Positions 17,554 to 25,759 are shown, counted from the stretch's first letter. The stretch: DNA of 34,958 nt from an uncultured Pirellulaceae bacterium (GCA_937967505.1 CALCJM010000063.1:1-34958), one strand, 5' to 3'. Numbers and translations are program-made. Notes: generated from the sequence alone by a model not told the origin.

Positions 17554-17571
17554 AATGGTCGGCGTTTTTTC
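17541..17571 (+). terminator. Attenuator: intrinsic terminator between leader peptide and hisG
   Basis: A perfect 12-bp stem, AAACGCCGACCA at 17541-17552 and its complement at 17556-17567, with a CAA loop; the T run spans 17565-17570. It lies 33 bp after the leader stop codon and 104 bp before the hisG start. It could also stop read-through from the upstream DUF1570 gene, but its place after the leader frame argues for regulated termination. Confidence 0.9.
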
Positions 17572-17674
17572 GTTTGTCAGTCAGTTTTTAATCCACCTGG
17601 CGGCATCCAAAACGCAGACCCCACAGACCCGGCGGCTTTTTTCTTTCCCGGAAAACAACAAGGTTACAGTGACG

Positions 17675-18550
17675 ATGCCAGACCAACGCGACCAAAATAA
17701 AATGCGAATTGCCTTACCCAAAGGCCGAATGTTTGACGAAATTGTTTCGCTGCTCAAGGGAGCCGGAATCTCAATCCGAAATTCGGAGCGCGGGTATCGC
17801 CCCACGCTGTCGCTGCCGGGCACCGATGCCAAAATTCTCAAACCGCGCAACGTGATTTCCATGCTGGCTGCCGGAGCACGTGATTTTGGCTTCGCGGGTG
17901 CCGACTGGATTTACGAAATGGGCGTCGAATTGCACGAGGTGCTGGATACGCAACTGAATCCCGTTCGTCTGGTCGTGGCGGCACCGCATGAAGTGCTGAT
18001 TGACGGGGTGCTCCCCAAACGACATTTGGTGATTGCGTCGGAATATCCCAAAATGGCCGCCGACTGGATCAAGGAAAACAATCTCGACGCCGAAGTTCTC
18101 ACAACCTACGGTGCCACCGAGGTCTTTCCGCCCGAAGATGCCGACATCATCATCGACAATACCGCCACCGGTTCAACGCTGCGAGCCAACGGGCTGGTGA
18201 TCATTGACGAAATCATGAAGTCATCGACGCGATTGTACGCTTCTCCGGAAGCCATGAAGAACGCTGCGAAGAAACAACAAATCGAAGATTTCGCAATGTT
18301 GATTCAGGCAGTCCTTGAGGCACGTAAACGCGTGATGATGGATTTGAATGTGGCGAAAGAAAATCTGGACGCCGTACTCAATTGCCTGCCCTCCATGCGG
18401 CAACCAACAGTGTCACCATTAAGCGACACCGGTTGGTTCGCGGTTCGTTCGGCCGTTCCCCGTAAGCAACTGGCTGAAATCATTCCAAAACTCAAAAGCT
18501 CCGGTGCATGTGACATTGTGACGACCTCTGCCGAGCAATTGATGTCCTGA
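17675..18550 (+). CDS. hisG: ATP phosphoribosyltransferase, long form
   Basis: 291 residues from the ATG at 17675; AAGG at 17660-17663 is a weak binding site, and MRIALPKGR at residue 10 could be an alternative start. The frame stays open upstream through the attenuator to 17453, but that part cannot be coding if the terminator works. It makes the first step of histidine synthesis, joining ATP and PRPP. Visible motifs are RIALPKGRMFDEIV at the start, GARDFGFAGADWIYE, and the PRPP loop ATGSTLRANGL at about 164-173. The C-terminal 75 residues (LPSMRQPTVSPL, WFAVRSAVPRKQL) form the regulatory domain of long HisG, so no HisZ subunit is needed and feedback inhibition by histidine is expected. First structural gene of the operon. 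Confidence 0.97.
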   Translation: MPDQRDQNKMRIALPKGRMFDEIVSLLKGAGISIRNSERGYRPTLSLPGTDAKILKPRNVISMLAAGARDFGFAGADWIYEMGVELHEVLDTQLNPVRLVVAAPHEVLIDGVLPKRHLVIASEYPKMAADWIKENNLDAEVLTTYGATEVFPPEDADIIIDNTATGSTLRANGLVIIDEIMKSSTRLYASPEAMKNAAKKQQIEDFAMLIQAVLEARKRVMMDLNVAKENLDAVLNCLPSMRQPTVSPLSDTGWFAVRSAVPRKQLAEIIPKLKSSGACDIVTTSAEQLMS

Positions 18551-18714
18551 TTGACTTTTTGTGATGCGTGGCTCAGGCAACGAGTCTCCCTTGTGCGGCT
18601 TCCTCGGGCCATGTTGGTTCGTTTGTTGATGGTTATCGTACTTCCGGATTGCTCCAAACCCGACATCACACCCTGTCAATTTGCAAGCGGTACCCTGAAC
18701 ACACGATCCATTCC

Positions 18715-20415
18715 ATGGCCTATAATCCCCCCGCATTCAAAAACGAAATCACGCTGCAACTGTCGCGGAACGAATCGTGCTGCCCCATCGAGGATCTGCC
18801 GGGAGAACTGGCAGGGCAGGCCGATCTGGTTTCACGCTACCCCGACCATCGTGCGGTGCAGCAATCCATCGGGGACTGGGTGGGCGTCGATGGCGACCGC
18901 ATCGTTGTTACCGCTGGCGGGGACGACGCAATTGATCGAATCATGCGGACATCGATTTCGGCCGAACGACCGAATGTCGTTTGTCATGCGCCTTCGTTTG
19001 AGATGTTTTCTGTTTACGCTAGGAACTACAACGGAACGCTGGTAGAAACGGTCTGGCAGTCGGGTGATTTTCCCGTCGATGAGTTTTGCTCGGGCATCAA
19101 TGATTCGACCGCCGTGGTCGTCATTGTTTCGCCCAACAATCCGACCGGTGGCACGATCGCGACAGCCGACATGCTAAAGATTGCTCGCGCCGCATCCCGA
19201 CACAATGTGCGTTTGTTGGTGGACAACGCGTATGTCGAATTTGCTGACGAAGACCCGACGACGGAACTGGCGACGATCGAAAATGTCTCAATCGTTCGCA
19301 CTTTCTCCAAGGCGTGGGGTTTGGCGGGTTTGAGAATTGGATACCTGATTGCTTCGGACGCGGCTTACGCCGCGCAAATTCGCGACACTTCCGGTCCGTT
19401 CCCTGTCACTTGCCTGTCCTTGGAGACAGCGCGACGGGGGCTAGAACGTTCTCTGCCGGCCATGCAGCAGAATATTCACAGGATCAAACAATTGCGGACC
19501 GTCCTTGCGGCAGTCGTGGCTGATTGTGGACTTTCGTCGGTTCCTTCGGGTGGAAATTTTTTGTTGATCAGTTTCGACGATGCGACAATCGACGCCGACA
19601 CCGCATGGGAACAGTTGGGTGCAGCGGGTATTGGCGTGCGAAAGTTTCCGACAGCGCCGCTGTTAAAAAATCGCTTGCGGGTCACGGTGCCGACCAATGT
19701 CACCGACTACCTACAGCTGGCTATCGCGCTCTGCCGCGCGACCGATAGTGACACCGATATCGCAAAAACGGCGTTGTTGTCTGCCGGCAGTGCTATTGCT
19801 GACGTGCCTGAAGTTGCTGTTGAATCTGACCAGATGGATCGTAAATCAGACAGCAACCGAACCACCAAAGAGACAAAGATCGATATTGAACTGGATCTGG
19901 ACGGCACCGGTAAAACGGAAATCTCTACCGGCATCGGATTCATGGACCACATGCTGACGGCTCTCGCATTTCACAGCGGTATGGATCTAAAATTGATCTG
20001 TGAGGGGGACCTGCACATCGACGACCATCACACCGCCGAAGACTGCGCCCTAGCGTTGGGGACGGCAATCGACGCGGCGCTGGGGCCACGCAAAGGCATC
20101 AAGCGGTTTGGATACGCATATGCTCCGCTGGACGAGGCGCTGGCGAGGACGGTGATCGATTTGAGCGGTCGTCCGTGGCCGGAGATTCATCTGGACCTGC
20201 GGCGGGAGATGGTGGGGACGTGGGCGAGCGAAAATATTACCCATTTTTTTCAGTCGCTGGCGATGACCCTGAAATGTTCCCTGCACGTGGACGTGATTCG
20301 CGGCGATAATGACCACCATAAAGCCGAAGCGGCATTCAAATCGCTGGCCAAGGCCCTTGGCCAGGCACTGACCCGAACCGCCGGCGAAGTGCCCAGCACC
20401 AAAGGCGTACTTTAG
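18715..20415 (+). CDS. hisCB: Fusion of histidinol-phosphate aminotransferase (HisC) and imidazoleglycerol-phosphate dehydratase (HisB)
   Basis: 566 residues from the ATG at 18715; an in-frame GTG at 18568 would add 49 residues with no HisC character. Residues 1-355 are a class I/II aminotransferase of HisC type: LSRNES near the start, SPNNPTGG, DNAYVEF, the PLP lysine Lys199 in TFSKAWGLAGLRIGY, and LRVTVP near the end. After a linker (about 355-378), residues 380-566 are a complete HisB dehydratase: GIGFMDHML at 406-414, HHTAED at 438-443, DNDHHKAE at 531-538 and the usual C-terminal STKGVL. The reading frame is continuous. The two enzymes catalyse the dehydration and the following transamination, consecutive steps. 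An internal ATG at 19834 (residue 374) could yield free HisB. Confidence 0.93.
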   Translation: MAYNPPAFKNEITLQLSRNESCCPIEDLPGELAGQADLVSRYPDHRAVQQSIGDWVGVDGDRIVVTAGGDDAIDRIMRTSISAERPNVVCHAPSFEMFSVYARNYNGTLVETVWQSGDFPVDEFCSGINDSTAVVVIVSPNNPTGGTIATADMLKIARAASRHNVRLLVDNAYVEFADEDPTTELATIENVSIVRTFSKAWGLAGLRIGYLIASDAAYAAQIRDTSGPFPVTCLSLETARRGLERSLPAMQQNIHRIKQLRTVLAAVVADCGLSSVPSGGNFLLISFDDATIDADTAWEQLGAAGIGVRKFPTAPLLKNRLRVTVPTNVTDYLQLAIALCRATDSDTDIAKTALLSAGSAIADVPEVAVESDQMDRKSDSNRTTKETKIDIELDLDGTGKTEISTGIGFMDHMLTALAFHSGMDLKLICEGDLHIDDHHTAEDCALALGTAIDAALGPRKGIKRFGYAYAPLDEALARTVIDLSGRPWPEIHLDLRREMVGTWASENITHFFQSLAMTLKCSLHVDVIRGDNDHHKAEAAFKSLAKALGQALTRTAGEVPSTKGVL

Positions 20416-20522
20416 ATTATCGTTCGTTTCGCAGAACGGGAGTCAGCCGCTCGCGTTTCGGTAACGACGGCAACACTTAACTGCTTTCTTGATTCCCAAT
20501 AAACATCATTCTTGCTTCGACT

Positions 20523-21137
20523 ATGATCCAGATCATCAACACCGGCGTGGCGAATATCCGGTCCTTGCAAGCGGCATTTGATCGCATGGGCCAATTGTGG
20601 AACCTGACCGAAGACCCGGCATTGATTCGCGATGCATCGCACGTGGTTTTGCCCGGGGTGGGTGCCTACGCGGCGGCCGCAGACGCCATCGACCGGCTTG
20701 GCCTGCGGGAAACGATTGTCGATCGACTGAATGATCCTGACAAATCGACATTGTGTATTTGCTTGGGCATGCAGTTGTTGGGTACTTCCTCCGAAGAGAG
20801 CCCGGGCATCAGGGGATTGGGAATCATTGACCGGCAGATTACGCGTTTTAGCGATAGCGTGCAGGTTCCGCAATTGGGCTGGAACAACGTGGTTCCTGAC
20901 CCGTCTTGCAAACAAGCGTGCTATCGGGCGGGGGAAGCTTATTTTGCGAATTCGTTCCGCCTGCTGGATCCTCCGGAAGGTTGGGAGTTTGCGACGACGG
21001 ACTATGATGGTTCGTTTGTCAGCAGCATTTGGCGAGGCAAGACGTTGGCTTGCCAGTTCCATCCTGAATTATCTGGCGATTGGGGGCAGGAGTTACTGGA
21101 GAAGTGGGCCGTTGAAGTAAGAAGTACCGATTTGTGA
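20523..21137 (+). CDS. hisH: Imidazole glycerol phosphate synthase, glutaminase subunit
   Basis: 204 residues from the ATG at 20523. HisH releases ammonia from glutamine for use by HisF. The class I glutamine amidotransferase triad is intact: Cys80 in CICLGMQLL, and His180 and Glu182 in QFHPELSGDWG. The oxyanion motif PGVGAY lies at about 44-49. The N-terminal NTGVANIRSLQAAF is the usual HisH start (GMGNLRSV type) with a Thr-Gly-Val variation. The length is normal. It lies 107 bp after hisCB and 72 bp before hisF. No Shine-Dalgarno sequence is visible. Confidence 0.97.
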   Translation: MIQIINTGVANIRSLQAAFDRMGQLWNLTEDPALIRDASHVVLPGVGAYAAAADAIDRLGLRETIVDRLNDPDKSTLCICLGMQLLGTSSEESPGIRGLGIIDRQITRFSDSVQVPQLGWNNVVPDPSCKQACYRAGEAYFANSFRLLDPPEGWEFATTDYDGSFVSSIWRGKTLACQFHPELSGDWGQELLEKWAVEVRSTDL

Positions 21138-21209
21138 TTGCCGACTACTGAGTACTGAAATACCGAATTTAAACACGATACATTTGAAACCCAAAACCAT
21201 CTTCAAACC

Positions 21210-21971
21210 ATGTTAAAACCCCGCATCATCCCTTGTCTTGACGTGAACGACGGGCGAGTCGTCAAGGGAGTGAAATTTCAGAATTTGCGCGACGCGGGAT
21301 GCCCGGTCGAACTGGCGGGCCACTACCAACAGCAGGGTGCTGACGAACTGGTGGTGCTGGATGTGTCTGCCACGCGTCAGGCACGGTTGGCGATGTTGGA
21401 GACCATCGAAGGCGTTCGGAAACAGCTTTCAATCCCGCTGACCGTTGGCGGCGGTGTCGGGTCCGTTGAGGACGCCGGCCGGTTGCTTAACGCGGGTGCG
21501 GATAAGGTTAGTGTCAATTCGGCTGCCGTCAGTAACCCCGACCTGGTGAATGAAATGTCCGTCCGCTTCGGGGCGCAGTGCACGGTAGTCGCCATCGATG
21601 CCAAACGTAAAACGGACTCTCCCGACCTCTGGCAGGTAATGACCCGCAGCGGCACCCGGGGCGCGGGCATCGACGCGGTCAACTGGGCCGCCGAAGCACA
21701 AAGACGCGGCGCAGGCGAGATCCTGCTGACCAGCTTTGATCGCGATGGCACGCGCAGCGGTTACGACCTAGAACTGATGTCCGCCGTCACAGGAGCCTGT
21801 TCACTGCCGGTGATCGCATCAGGCGGTGCGAATTCTGTCCAGCACATGGTGGAAGCTTTTGCTCACGGTGCGCATGCCGTGTTGGCCGCGTCAATCTTTC
21901 ATGACGGCAATATGACCGTCGGAGATGTCAAACAGAAACTGAGTGAATCCGGAGTCAATGTTCGCCGATGA
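21210..21971 (+). CDS. hisF: Imidazole glycerol phosphate synthase, cyclase subunit
   Basis: 253 residues from the ATG at 21210, normal for HisF. The (beta/alpha)8 barrel has both catalytic aspartates at the canonical numbers, Asp11 (IIPCLDVNDG) and Asp130 (VVAIDAK). It also has the phosphate loops VGGGVGSVEDA and ASGGAN and the signature TSFDRDGT. With HisH it closes the imidazole ring and releases AICAR. The related barrel enzyme HisA, which usually sits between hisH and hisF, is missing from this operon. The last four bases (ATGA, 21968-21971) overlap the start of hisIE, so the two genes are translationally coupled. Confidence 0.97.
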   Translation: MLKPRIIPCLDVNDGRVVKGVKFQNLRDAGCPVELAGHYQQQGADELVVLDVSATRQARLAMLETIEGVRKQLSIPLTVGGGVGSVEDAGRLLNAGADKVSVNSAAVSNPDLVNEMSVRFGAQCTVVAIDAKRKTDSPDLWQVMTRSGTRGAGIDAVNWAAEAQRRGAGEILLTSFDRDGTRSGYDLELMSAVTGACSLPVIASGGANSVQHMVEAFAHGAHAVLAASIFHDGNMTVGDVKQKLSESGVNVRR

Positions 21972-23059
21972 TTGTTCCCAATATTTCAATCAATGAGTCG
22001 AAACTGGATAACTTGCTGGATGACATCCGCCACTGGGGGCTGTTTGGCAGCGTCTGTCTGACCTTCGATTTCCCCATCAGTGCATGCGCGTTGCAGACCC
22101 TTCAGCAAATCATCAAACGTTCCAGTGGTTTTGCCAATGTGCAAATTCACCCGCAATCGTTGGATGATAAACAGACGCTGGACAATGAACAGGCACTCGA
22201 GTTGCTGAACATTGGCGCAGCGGCAATCGTTTGTCGCAAGCAAGACAGGGAGCAGTTCGCGTCCATTCCCGACGATCGGATTATTTTCGTGCGCACCGAT
22301 CGTGAAAAGGACTTCAATCAAGGCGATCAAGTCTGGCCGTTGTCACCGTCCACCGCAACATTGGTCCAACTCGAACGGCAGCGCATTAACGGTTGCGTTG
22401 ATTCCGACTGGCTGGCCCGGAACCCGGAATCGGTCGTCGATTACTATTGCGGGATTCTCCAGTCCGACCGTCCGGACGGGCTGTGGCCGACGATCATCTG
22501 CGACAGTCTCGGAATCGCGTTGGGGCTGGCGTATTCGAATCGCGAAAGTCTGTTACATGCCATCACCCACCGCCAGGGGGCCTATTGGTCACGTTCGCGC
22601 GGAGGTTTGTGGGTCAAGGGGCTGACCAGCGGTGCGACTCAGGCGTTACAGGCGATTCGTTTTGACTGCGACGCAGATTGTTTGCGTTTTACGGTGACTC
22701 AGGATCCGCCCGGATTTTGCCATCGCAATACGCACACCTGTTTTGGTGAAGAACGCTCCATCGCCACGGTTGTGCAAAGATTGAAGGAACGCATTGATTC
22801 GCCCGATGCCAAATCCTTTACCCGCAAACTGGCCAATGACGGCGAAATGTTGCGAAAAAAATTGTTGGAAGAGGCTGGCGAGTTGGCCGATGCCAACGGA
22901 GGCGATGATCGCTATGAGGTCGCCTGGGAGGCAGCGGATGTGATGTATTTTTCGTTGGTTGCGATGTTGAATAACGGTGTCGGGCTGGAGGAAGTCTATG
23001 CTGAACTGGCGCGGCGGATGAATCGAATTGTGCGGCGAAAAAACAAACTGGAATCCTGA
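21968..23059 (+). CDS. hisIE: Phosphoribosyl-AMP cyclohydrolase / phosphoribosyl-ATP pyrophosphatase with fungal HIS4-like N-terminal domain
   Basis: 363 residues, overlapping hisF by ATGA. Residues 167-262 are HisI: RPDGLWPT, YWSRSRGGLWVKG, metal-binding D233-C-D-A-D237, and zinc cysteines Cys234, Cys251 and Cys258 with family spacing. Residues 265-360 are HisE: KLLEEAGELADA and WEAADVMYFSL with the acidic metal residues. Bacterial HisIE usually has about 200 residues; here an extra 165 residues precede HisI. This part (MIVPNISI, WGLFGSVCLTF, ELLNIGAAAIV, IPDDRIIFV) resembles, from memory, the N-terminal domain of yeast HIS4. The HisI part is also yeast-like (RPDGL; FCHRNTHTCFGE). hisD follows 1 bp after the stop. 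Confidence 0.92.
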   Translation: MIVPNISINESKLDNLLDDIRHWGLFGSVCLTFDFPISACALQTLQQIIKRSSGFANVQIHPQSLDDKQTLDNEQALELLNIGAAAIVCRKQDREQFASIPDDRIIFVRTDREKDFNQGDQVWPLSPSTATLVQLERQRINGCVDSDWLARNPESVVDYYCGILQSDRPDGLWPTIICDSLGIALGLAYSNRESLLHAITHRQGAYWSRSRGGLWVKGLTSGATQALQAIRFDCDADCLRFTVTQDPPGFCHRNTHTCFGEERSIATVVQRLKERIDSPDAKSFTRKLANDGEMLRKKLLEEAGELADANGGDDRYEVAWEAADVMYFSLVAMLNNGVGLEEVYAELARRMNRIVRRKNKLES

Positions 23060-23060
23060 C

Positions 23061-24320
23061 GTGACCGAAGTAATCAAACAAATTGGTGCCGCACAGTTTT
23101 CGGCCGATAATCTGACTCATTCCATCGACGCTGCCACATTGATGCAGTCTCAAACGATTGTTGATCGCGTTCGAACGGATGGCTTGGCCGGCATCCGGCA
23201 TTTTGCGAATCAGTTTGGTGAACGCACGGGCGACCAACCGATTCAAATCCCGGGCAGTGCCTTGGAGGCTGCCGCACAGCGCATCGACGCGGCAGATTTG
23301 GCGTTGTTGAAACGCGTGGCCGCTCGTATCGAGACCTTCGCAACGGCCCAGCTAAAATCTATCTCCGAAATCAGCATCGATGTACCTGGCGGCACAGCGG
23401 GGCACACGATTGAACCGGTGGTCAGCGCTGGTTGTTACGCACCTGCCGGCCGGTTTGCTTTGCCTTCGACGGTGTTGATGACCGCAGTAACGGCGAAGGT
23501 CGCCGGTTGTCAACGTATTGTCGTGGCGTCGCCCAATCCGTCGGACATGATCATGGCTGCCGCGTTTGTAGGAGGTGCCGATTCGATGTTGGCCGTTGGT
23601 GGAGCGCATGCGATCGCGGCGTTGGCATACGGGTTCGAGGGGTTTGACCGGTGCGACATGATCGCCGGACCAGGCAATCGTTGGGTAACCGCTGCCAAGA
23701 AAATCGTTAGTGGCGATTGCGGAATCGATATGTTGGCTGGCCCGTCAGAACTGGCATTGGTGGCCGATGGCAGTTCGGATCCCGCCCTGATCGCGGCCGA
23801 CCTGTTGGCTCAAGCGGAACATGATATCGACGCCCGCCCATTTTTGATTTTGACCGACGGTTCGATCGTCACCGCGGTGAGGGATCAGCTGGAGGTTCAA
23901 TTGCGCGAGTTGCCCGGAGAGGCTGTTGCTCGCCAGTCGCTGGCCAACAATGGCGCGATGATCGTCTGCGATAGCGTCGATGAAGCGGTTGAAATTTGTA
24001 ATTTATTGGCCCCCGAGCATCTGGAGTTGCACTTGGCGGATGCGGAAAAAATTGCCGCCCGGATTCGACATGCGGGCTGTATTTTTATTGGGCATCAATC
24101 GGCTGAGGTGTTTGGTGATTATGGTGTTGGCCCCAACCATACCTTGCCCACCGCCGGGACGGCGCGATTCACGGCGGGGCTGAATGTGTTTACGTTTCTG
24201 CGAATTCGTACGTGGCTGAAACTGGATGCTGCCCCCGCTTCGTTGATCGAAGATACCGCCCGCCTGGCAGAAATTGAAGGCTTGATTGGCCACCAGCGGT
24301 CGGGACTGGCCCGAAAGTAG
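23061..24320 (+). CDS. hisD: Histidinol dehydrogenase
   Basis: 419 residues from the GTG at 23061, one base after the hisIE stop; an ATG at 23028 inside hisIE is in frame but gives a non-conserved start. HisD oxidises L-histidinol to histidine with two NAD in the last two steps. The zinc ligands fit Gln251 and His254 (LLAQAEHDID), Asp353 (GDYGVGPNHTLPT) and His411 near the end; the catalytic Glu319-His320 lie in LLAPEHLEL. Also typical are CYAPAGRFALPSTVLM and AGPGNRWVTAAKK. The gene is in a different frame from hisIE, so the two are separate, not fused as in fungi. It is the last gene of the operon; a repeat array begins directly downstream. Confidence 0.97.
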   Translation: MTEVIKQIGAAQFSADNLTHSIDAATLMQSQTIVDRVRTDGLAGIRHFANQFGERTGDQPIQIPGSALEAAAQRIDAADLALLKRVAARIETFATAQLKSISEISIDVPGGTAGHTIEPVVSAGCYAPAGRFALPSTVLMTAVTAKVAGCQRIVVASPNPSDMIMAAAFVGGADSMLAVGGAHAIAALAYGFEGFDRCDMIAGPGNRWVTAAKKIVSGDCGIDMLAGPSELALVADGSSDPALIAADLLAQAEHDIDARPFLILTDGSIVTAVRDQLEVQLRELPGEAVARQSLANNGAMIVCDSVDEAVEICNLLAPEHLELHLADAEKIAARIRHAGCIFIGHQSAEVFGDYGVGPNHTLPTAGTARFTAGLNVFTFLRIRTWLKLDAAPASLIEDTARLAEIEGLIGHQRSGLARK

Positions 24321-24325
24321 ACACC

Positions 24326-24750
24326 ATTCCAACGTGGCTACGCTCGCCAGAGCGTGGAAGCCGACCGGTTAGTCTGACCGCAAACGTAGGGCTTCCACCG
24401 TCTGGCGACGGTAGCTACGTTTTTTGTTCTGCTCGCTGGTTCCCACAGGCCTCCCGTTGGCGAGTGCTCGGCCATTAGGAAAACTGGTGGTTCCAAATTC
24501 CAACGTGGCTACGCTCGCCAGAGCGTGGAAGCCGACTGGTTAGTCGAACCGCAAGCGTAGGGCTTCCATCGTCTGGCGACGGTAGCTACGTTTTTTTGTT
24601 TCGCTCGCTGGTTCCCACAGGCCTCCCGTTGGCGAGGGCTCGACCATTAGGAAAACTGGTGGTTCCAAATTCCATCGTGGCTACGCTCGCCAGAGCGTGG
24701 AAGCCGACTGGTTAGTCGAACCGCGAACGCAGGGCTTCCACCGTCTGGCC
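24326..24750. repeat. 171-bp tandem repeat (about 2.5 units) with internal inverted repeats
   Basis: Units start at 24326, 24497 and 24669 (ATTCC followed by ACGTGGCTACGCTCGCC or a close variant), a spacing of 171-172 bp; the third unit diverges after about 24750. Each unit contains an imperfect inverted repeat: the first arm reads GTGGCTACGCTCGCCAGAG, and the second, some 50 bases on, reads CTGGCGACGGTAGCTAC on the same strand. It can thus form a long hairpin. No open frame with family motifs lies inside. The array fills most of the gap between hisD (24320) and the gene at 24917. It may act as a transcription stop or binding array; function is not known. Confidence 0.85.
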
Positions 24751-24916
24751 CGGGGCGTTTCGCTTTTTGTGTGAGAATCGCCGGGACATGGAATGCTCAA
24801 GCATCGTGCGATGCGCCCCGTTTGGCCCCTTGGAGTATTTGCCAGAGGCCAGAAGAGAGTACAATTGATCGAACCTTTCCCACTTACATTACACAACTAA
24901 CACTACAACAAAAACT

Positions 24917-25759
24917 ATGAAATTCCTGATCAATAGACTGTTCATCTCTCAAATCTCTGTCGTGCTGGTTCTGTCCATCGGCACATGGCTGGGACAACCG
25001 AGCGTGACGCTTGGCCAAAGTGCGAGCGTTAACCAACCCGCGGTAGCTGCTCCTGCCGCAAACGCGGAAGATGCTCATGGAAAAAACTGGATTCAGCTGT
25101 TTAATGGCCAAGACCTGAACGATTGGACTCCCAAGTTTTGCGGGTTCGATGTGGGTGAAAATTACAAGGACACATTTCGTGTCGAAGATGGAATCCTCAA
25201 AGTATGTTTTGATAAGTGGGATTCTTTTGACGGACAATTTGGGCATCTGTTTTTCAAAACCCCTTACTCGCGGTATCGCCTACGGGCCGAATATCGTTTT
25301 GTAGGTGACCAGGTTGATGGCGGACCTGCCTGGGCGGTGCGCAACAACGGATTTATGATTCATGGCCAGACGCCGGAATCGATGGGCAAGGATCAGAAGT
25401 TTCCCAACTCAATTGAGGTGCAATTGTTGGGAGGGAACGGAACCGATGAACGAGGTACGCTGAATATTTGCTCGCCAGGAACACACGTTGTGGTTGATGG
25501 CAAATTGGTAAAAAAACACGTTATCGCCGCCGGCGGACCAACATTTCATGGTGATGATTGGGTCACGATCGAGATCGAGGTGCGGGGGAGTGATTCGATC
25601 AAACACATTGCCAATGGCAAGGTTGTGATCGAGTACACCAAACCGCAGCTGGATAACGGCACATTGTTGGAAGAAGGTACAATCTCCATTCAGGCGGAAA
25701 CCGCACCCTGCGAGTTTCGCAAGATTGAACTGTTGGACTTGAGCGATGAAAAAAAGTAA
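24917..25759 (+). CDS. Secreted DUF1080 (3-keto-disaccharide hydrolase-like) protein
   Basis: 280 residues from the ATG at 24917. The N-terminus is a Sec signal (ISQISVVLVLSIGTWLG, cleavage near LGQS). The body shows the DUF1080 pattern, a concanavalin-like beta sandwich: WIQLFNGQDLNDWTPK at about 57-72, FRVEDGILKV, YRLRAEYRF, NNGFMIHGQ, FPNSIEVQLLGG, DDWVTIEIEV and the end EEGTISIQAETAPCEFRKIEL. DUF1080 proteins are very numerous in planctomycetes and some relatives hydrolyse 3-keto-sugars. Whether this member is an enzyme or only binds glycans cannot be told from sequence. It converges on lepA with 45 bp between the stops. Confidence 0.92.
   Translation: MKFLINRLFISQISVVLVLSIGTWLGQPSVTLGQSASVNQPAVAAPAANAEDAHGKNWIQLFNGQDLNDWTPKFCGFDVGENYKDTFRVEDGILKVCFDKWDSFDGQFGHLFFKTPYSRYRLRAEYRFVGDQVDGGPAWAVRNNGFMIHGQTPESMGKDQKFPNSIEVQLLGGNGTDERGTLNICSPGTHVVVDGKLVKKHVIAAGGPTFHGDDWVTIEIEVRGSDSIKHIANGKVVIEYTKPQLDNGTLLEEGTISIQAETAPCEFRKIELLDLSDEKK

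Noticed and set aside
17541..17571. Hairpin as a simple terminator of the upstream DUF1570 gene
   Set aside because: It is 186 bp after that gene's stop and directly follows a His-rich leader frame and a promoter-like sequence, so attenuation explains it better. A double role remains possible.
17453..17674. Longer hisG start reading through the leader region
   Set aside because: It would place the terminator hairpin and the His-rich leader inside the gene and add 74 residues unknown in HisG. The ATG at 17675 matches the family start.
18568..18714. N-terminal extension of the HisC-HisB fusion from a GTG
   Set aside because: The 49 extra residues show no aminotransferase character, and the ATG at 18715 gives the normal distance to the LSRNES motif.
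24326..24750. Possible CRISPR array
   Set aside because: The period is 171 bp with the whole unit conserved; there are no short repeats separated by unique spacers and no cas genes.
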